Source: an uncultured Lachnospiraceae bacterium
GTDB lineage: Bacteria > Bacillota > Clostridia > Lachnospirales > Lachnospiraceae
Length of the DNA stretch: 64,000 nt
Assembly (NCBI GenBank): GCA_934394565.1
Contig: CAKRQV010000009.1
Coordinates: forward strand, 57,222 to 121,221
Direction: 5' to 3'
Part shown: piece by piece, positions 60,588 to 64,000 of the stretch
Layout: every line of letters begins with the position of its first letter
How positions within the stretch are numbered: the first letter of the stretch is position 1
The notes under the pieces: model-generated
The model's database searches: none
Seen by the model: only the letters and a program-made list of their open reading frames with translations
Told to the model about the DNA's origin: nothing
Position numbers and translations under genes: made by a program

Positions 60588-61653
60588 TCCACTCGTATTT
60601 ATATTGATACATATCCCGATCGGCTTTATCTTTAACAGCAACAATGTCCCCACATGAGAACGAGGCTGATCCATAAGAAACCGTTGGTAAAAATGTAATC
60701 TTTCTTCGCTTTTCTTCCAGTCGATGTAAAAATTCCTGTTTACACCAATCTTCCTTATCAGCGTTTTTCAGAAGTACACAAAACTCATCACCGCCTATAC
60801 GATAACAATATCCAAAATTTGCGTAAGCTTTTTTAATACATTCTGCAATCTCAGCCAGGCAAAGATCCCCTTGCACATGTCCATAACTGTCATTGATCTG
60901 TTTGAAAGCATCCACATCAAACACTACGAGCACGCTTGCTTTACACCCCATCTCACCCGTCTTCCTAAGATAGCTGTTCTGGTTCAATAGCCCGGTGAGT
61001 GCATCCAGCTGATTCCACATTTCATTACAATAAATAAAATACAATACAGAAAGCAGTGTAACACATAACCATGTAACATGGAGTTTCGGAAGGACAACCT
61101 GAATAATCGTTTCTGCCATCACAAAAAGAAAAAGCGGATAGATTAACAATTTGCTGCGATTCTGAAATTCCCTGGCATTGATGATCGTAGATACCGAAAG
61201 ATACAAAATTGCCCCAAAATACATGACGATATATATAAAAAAATATGGACCACGCGAATAAATATTGTCTGCGCTCACAGAGAATACAATTCCGTATGGG
61301 ATAGTAACAAATAAGAAAATCAAATATCCGATTTCAAAAAGTATCGCAGTCCTGATCTTACGTCGAAAGACTGTTTTCCTGTCCAGTACATACACAAGAC
61401 AGATGCACACAGCCGGAGACAGACCAAACCCCATATAATTGGATGCAATATTCAACCAGCGGTAAGCAGGCGGCAATCCGTCCACTACAAGGGTAATAAC
61501 TTCCAGTATCGAAATCCCGGCAATCAGAACAAAGGCCAGTAAAAAACCACGCTTTTGTTTTCTGCTAAGTGATTCACTCAAATATGTGAGAATACACATA
61601 AAGCACAAAATAAAAAAATCGATTATAGTTAATACACAAAAATATCCATTCAT
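60565..61653 (-). CDS. Membrane diguanylate cyclase (GGDEF)
   Basis: 362 residues. About six membrane helices in the first 195 residues, then a GGDEF domain with the full motif RIGGDEFCVLL and the metal-binding FDVDAFKQINDSYGHVQGD. Should make cyclic di-GMP. Monocistronic, with a terminator that overlaps its stop. Confidence 0.88.
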   Translation of the reverse strand: MNGYFCVLTIIDFFILCFMCILTYLSESLSRKQKRGFLLAFVLIAGISILEVITLVVDGLPPAYRWLNIASNYMGFGLSPAVCICLVYVLDRKTVFRRKIRTAILFEIGYLIFLFVTIPYGIVFSVSADNIYSRGPYFFIYIVMYFGAILYLSVSTIINAREFQNRSKLLIYPLFLFVMAETIIQVVLPKLHVTWLCVTLLSVLYFIYCNEMWNQLDALTGLLNQNSYLRKTGEMGCKASVLVVFDVDAFKQINDSYGHVQGDLCLAEIAECIKKAYANFGYCYRIGGDEFCVLLKNADKEDWCKQEFLHRLEEKRRKITFLPTVSYGSASFSCGDIVAVKDKADRDMYQYKYEWKNRSGMM

Positions 61654-61792
61654 TGCAAACCTGTTTTTTCTTTTATTTTCTGAACCTTAACTTATATTTT
61701 ATCAAACTTTGTGTAAAATTAATAGATAATATCAAAATTCAGTTGTTATATAAATAAATGTTGGATAGATAATTTTATATGAATCATCCTGA

Positions 61793-62698
61793 TCAGGCTT
61801 TCTTTAATGTTCCAATATATTCTCCGTTATTATACACAAACGGTCCGGCTTCTTTCTCATCTCCGAAATATTCTGGTCTCAATGACAGGATATGGAGCAA
61901 TTCATCCATAGCATGCACCTTTGTCACCTGATAGGGTTGTTCAAAGGCAATCTTTTCTACAAATACATAATAGTCACTGTACTTTATCAGGATACCGGTA
62001 TGCCCTACAAAAACGACATCCGAATACGGGTCATAGATAACTATGCTAAGAAGAGAAATCCTGTCACTATCGATCTGGAATCCATACTGTTTCCAACTAT
62101 CAGAAAATGTGTTTTCCGGATGTTTTGCATCACTTACACTCTTTTCTCCATAAAGTGTGGTAAACATGTCTTTCTTCTCTTTTATCACTTTATATCTGTC
62201 TACCGTATCTATTGCTTCTGTATCAAACATTAAATACGTGCCCTCATACGTATCTTCCGTTGTTTTGGCTTGCAGCATCCCATCCAGCAGAAGAAAAGCG
62301 GTCATTCTGCAATCTGTATCCGAATACTCGTGATTCTGCTCCCAGCCATCCATACATTTGCTGATATCCGCTTCCATTTTCTCAGGGTCTGACCATGCAT
62401 CCTCCAGATTTGCATTTTTTCCAACAGAATCCGCAAAATCAGTCACCCACTCCTGAAATGTATCTACATGGGAAGCTCCCGCCAAACGCAGTTCCTCGCA
62501 AACCTCTTTAATGGTATTTTCCCCTCCCATATAAGTTGCCGTCGGCATCTCGCCTTTCTGCGCTGTTTCGTTCTGTTTCCCCTCCTCACTATTGCTTATT
62601 GCCACATTCTCCTGCTTCGTCGCTGTCTGTCCACAGCCTCCAAATACTCCGGCACAAATCAGCATACTAATCACAATCACAATTCCTTTTTTCTTCAT
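61793..62698 (-). CDS. Lipoprotein, DUF4300-like
   Basis: 301 residues. Signal MKKKGIVIVISMLICAGVFG with lipobox FGGC. The segments CRMTAFLLLDGML, DVVFVGHTGILIKY and VFVEKIAFEQPYQVTKVH recall the DUF4300 lipoproteins of Firmicutes. Function unknown. A promoter with an upstream motif shared with another lipoprotein gene lies at 62750-62803. Confidence 0.7.
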   Translation of the reverse strand: MKKKGIVIVISMLICAGVFGGCGQTATKQENVAISNSEEGKQNETAQKGEMPTATYMGGENTIKEVCEELRLAGASHVDTFQEWVTDFADSVGKNANLEDAWSDPEKMEADISKCMDGWEQNHEYSDTDCRMTAFLLLDGMLQAKTTEDTYEGTYLMFDTEAIDTVDRYKVIKEKKDMFTTLYGEKSVSDAKHPENTFSDSWKQYGFQIDSDRISLLSIVIYDPYSDVVFVGHTGILIKYSDYYVFVEKIAFEQPYQVTKVHAMDELLHILSLRPEYFGDEKEAGPFVYNNGEYIGTLKKA

Positions 62699-62749
62699 CA
62701 GCTATATACCTCTTTCTTAATATCAACACTCTCTGCATACTGTTTTTAA

Positions 62750-62803
62750 AGATTACCCTACTCTGCATACACTGTAAATAGTATGATCCAAAATTAAAGA
62801 ATT
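62750..62803 (-). promoter_or_regulatory. Promoter and shared upstream motif of DUF4300-like gene
   Basis: TTTACA (62773-62778) and TAATCT (62750-62755) with 17 bases between on the - strand. The motif AATTCTTTAATTTTGGA (62787-62803) lies 8 bases upstream of -35. Confidence 0.5.
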
Positions 62804-62903
62804 CTTTCGTTTTTATCAGCTGATACTGTTCCATTGTGAGTTTCCATTTCAAAACTTTTTACACCAGGTACAGTTCTGATTAATTGCCCGCGTAAATCTA
62901 AAA

Positions 62904-62922
62904 GGGTCAGCACAGCTGACCC
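62904..62922 (-). terminator. Terminator of the last GGDEF gene
   Basis: GGGTCAGC pairs with GCTGACCC around a 3-base loop, then TTTTAG on the - strand. A second small stem (ATACCT/AGGTAT) lies at 62933-62949. Confidence 0.72.
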
Positions 62923-62987
62923 TCAGGCTCAAATACCTCCAAAAAGGTATCGCATTTTCAATTACAGAATAAGTATTTTCCTATACT

Positions 62988-64000
62988 TTATTGTTGTGAA
63001 CTGTTTGATTTCTTTAACAAATGATACTTTCTTTTTTCCTCATACATTTTCTCATCCATATGCATTAGAAAAGCTTCTGTATCATCTCCTGCTCCAAACT
63101 CTGCGTATCCCATGGATACACTTAGATTAAATGGTTCTGTTCTGGATTCATTAAACAGGGATAGATTATGATTGATCTCATCCATTGTCGCTAAGACACT
63201 CTCTGTATCAACACCCGACAGCAACACAATAAATTCATCTCCCGCATATCGAATTGCCATACCACCATCCGGTATAGATCTGGAAAGTATGTTTCCCAGC
63301 GTACAGATAGCCTTATCTCCCATACTATGACCAAAATTGTCATTGATGTATTTAAAGCTGTTGACATCCATCATGATTCCATATAATGATTTCCCGCTTG
63401 TAATTTTCTTTTCAGTAAGTATTGCATTAAGATATCTTCGATTATATAATCCGGAAAGCTCATCCATATATAAACTCTCTGCATATGACTGCATCTGCAC
63501 AAAAAGTAATGCAACCGCAACCAATACCCATGACGATGTGATTCCATAAAAGAGAAACTGGATAAGCACTCCTGCAAAACAAGGACCAATGAAATACAGC
63601 ACAGGGAAAAAATTCAGATTAATCCCTTGCCTCCTGGATTGCTGCACCAAGTGTATGCTGTATGCAAAGTATACTATAAGCGAAATATATCCTACTAATG
63701 CGCCTGTTGCTCTCTGATATATATTCTCCTCAGATATTTTAAACATAATCCCTGTTCCAGGCAGATTACATAAAACCATAATCACTTCTACAGCCCACGG
63801 AAGCATTACAAGTCTTACTTTTTTGAATATCCTCTTATAATTTCGATAAATGTACAATTCGACATACAGACACCAAAGAAGCCCTATACTAACTGTACCT
63901 ATAAAACATATACTATTAGAGATATAATTTATTTGTCTGCTGCCAATAAATTGTTTTCCATCTACCAGAAAAGCAATTGTCTCAGACAATGCACCCAGTA
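62988..64000 (-). CDS. Membrane GGDEF protein (AGDEF variant), 5' end cut by window edge
   Basis: The frame is open to the right edge of the window, so the true start may lie beyond it. About 337 residues are visible: six or so membrane helices, then a GGDEF domain whose motif reads RYAGDEFIVLL, with MMDVNSFKYINDNFGHSMGD intact. AGDEF variants can be active. It is in the same orientation as the other cyclic di-GMP genes of the region. Confidence 0.82.
   Translation of the reverse strand, partial: LGALSETIAFLVDGKQFIGSRQINYISNSICFIGTVSIGLLWCLYVELYIYRNYKRIFKKVRLVMLPWAVEVIMVLCNLPGTGIMFKISEENIYQRATGALVGYISLIVYFAYSIHLVQQSRRQGINLNFFPVLYFIGPCFAGVLIQFLFYGITSSWVLVAVALLFVQMQSYAESLYMDELSGLYNRRYLNAILTEKKITSGKSLYGIMMDVNSFKYINDNFGHSMGDKAICTLGNILSRSIPDGGMAIRYAGDEFIVLLSGVDTESVLATMDEINHNLSLFNESRTEPFNLSVSMGYAEFGAGDDTEAFLMHMDEKMYEEKRKYHLLKKSNSSQQ

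Noticed and set aside
1..64000. tRNA, rRNA, prophage, insertion sequence or CRISPR genes
   Set aside because: None was recognised on either strand; no transposase, integrase, cas or phage structural protein was found.

Overview
The window reads as a chromosomal segment from an anaerobic gut-type Clostridia, most likely a Lachnospiraceae relative of Blautia, Dorea or [Ruminococcus]. This is inferred from gene content: oxygen-independent ribonucleotide reductase NrdD/NrdG, a ZTP-riboswitch-controlled formyl-THF ligase next to a formate channel, GatCAB, a bacterial microcompartment shell protein, a DnaD/DnaC-type helicase loader pair, several GGDEF proteins, and low-to-mid GC with consensus sigma-A promoters. 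No rRNA, tRNA, CRISPR array, transposase or prophage module was seen.

Layout. 0-2.6 kb: helicase-loader genes (DnaD-like, cut by the left edge, and DnaC-like) and a PRPP synthetase on the + strand. 2.9-9.1 kb: nrdG and nrdD flank a divergent PucR-type regulator and a URO-D-family methyltransferase. 9.4-17.9 kb (- strand): NiaR-like repressor, PTS IIC-like permease, the gatC-gatA-gatB operon, a zinc-ribbon membrane protein, dapF and an ANTAR antiterminator. 18-22 kb: glnA and ppk. 22-27.4 kb: an Fe-ADH/ALDH pair from a perfect consensus promoter, a GGDEF protein and a CBS-domain (CorC-like) membrane protein. 27.5-33.3 kb: a dlt-like five-gene cluster (AMP ligase, fold-III PLP decarboxylase, carrier protein, MBOAT, SGNH) in which the decarboxylase is unexpected. 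33.7-36.8 kb: a lone BMC-H shell protein, a polysaccharide deacetylase, xpt, a lipoprotein and a trpA relic. 37-45 kb: GH43 and GH31 glycosidases and a complete non-oxidative pentose phosphate operon (rpe-tal-tktN-tktC-rpiB). 45.3-49.8 kb: a secreted NlpC/P60 hydrolase, a small Cys-rich protein, and the ZTP riboswitch-fhs-focA unit. 50-64 kb: lipoproteins, a coiled-coil FtsX-type ABC exporter, a GGDEF/HD-GYP protein, a GH3-family enzyme, an ICMT-like membrane methyltransferase and two more GGDEF proteins.

The most striking signal is not a gene. Four intergenic elements (2641-2881, 11522-11715, 19462-19681, 33427-33644) share a conserved 118-121 nt core. Its helices change sequence from copy to copy while staying paired, and the single-stranded joining segments stay conserved. 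Each core is closed by a 38-60 bp nearly perfect outer stem whose sequence is largely different in every copy. The few imperfect outer pairs are G-U wobbles on the strand that carries the conserved core sense, which argues for function as RNA. I do not recognise this family. A second, 29-bp hairpin repeat recurs at five gene ends, and two further very long hairpins (27455-27553 and 41566-41746) mark other gene ends.

Regulatory signals that fit their genes: tandem NrdR-like boxes over the nrdD promoter, a Pho-box-like direct repeat upstream of ppk, a WalR-like direct repeat upstream of the NlpC/P60 hydrolase gene, a ZTP aptamer upstream of fhs, and a palindrome between the divergent pucR-type and URO-D genes.
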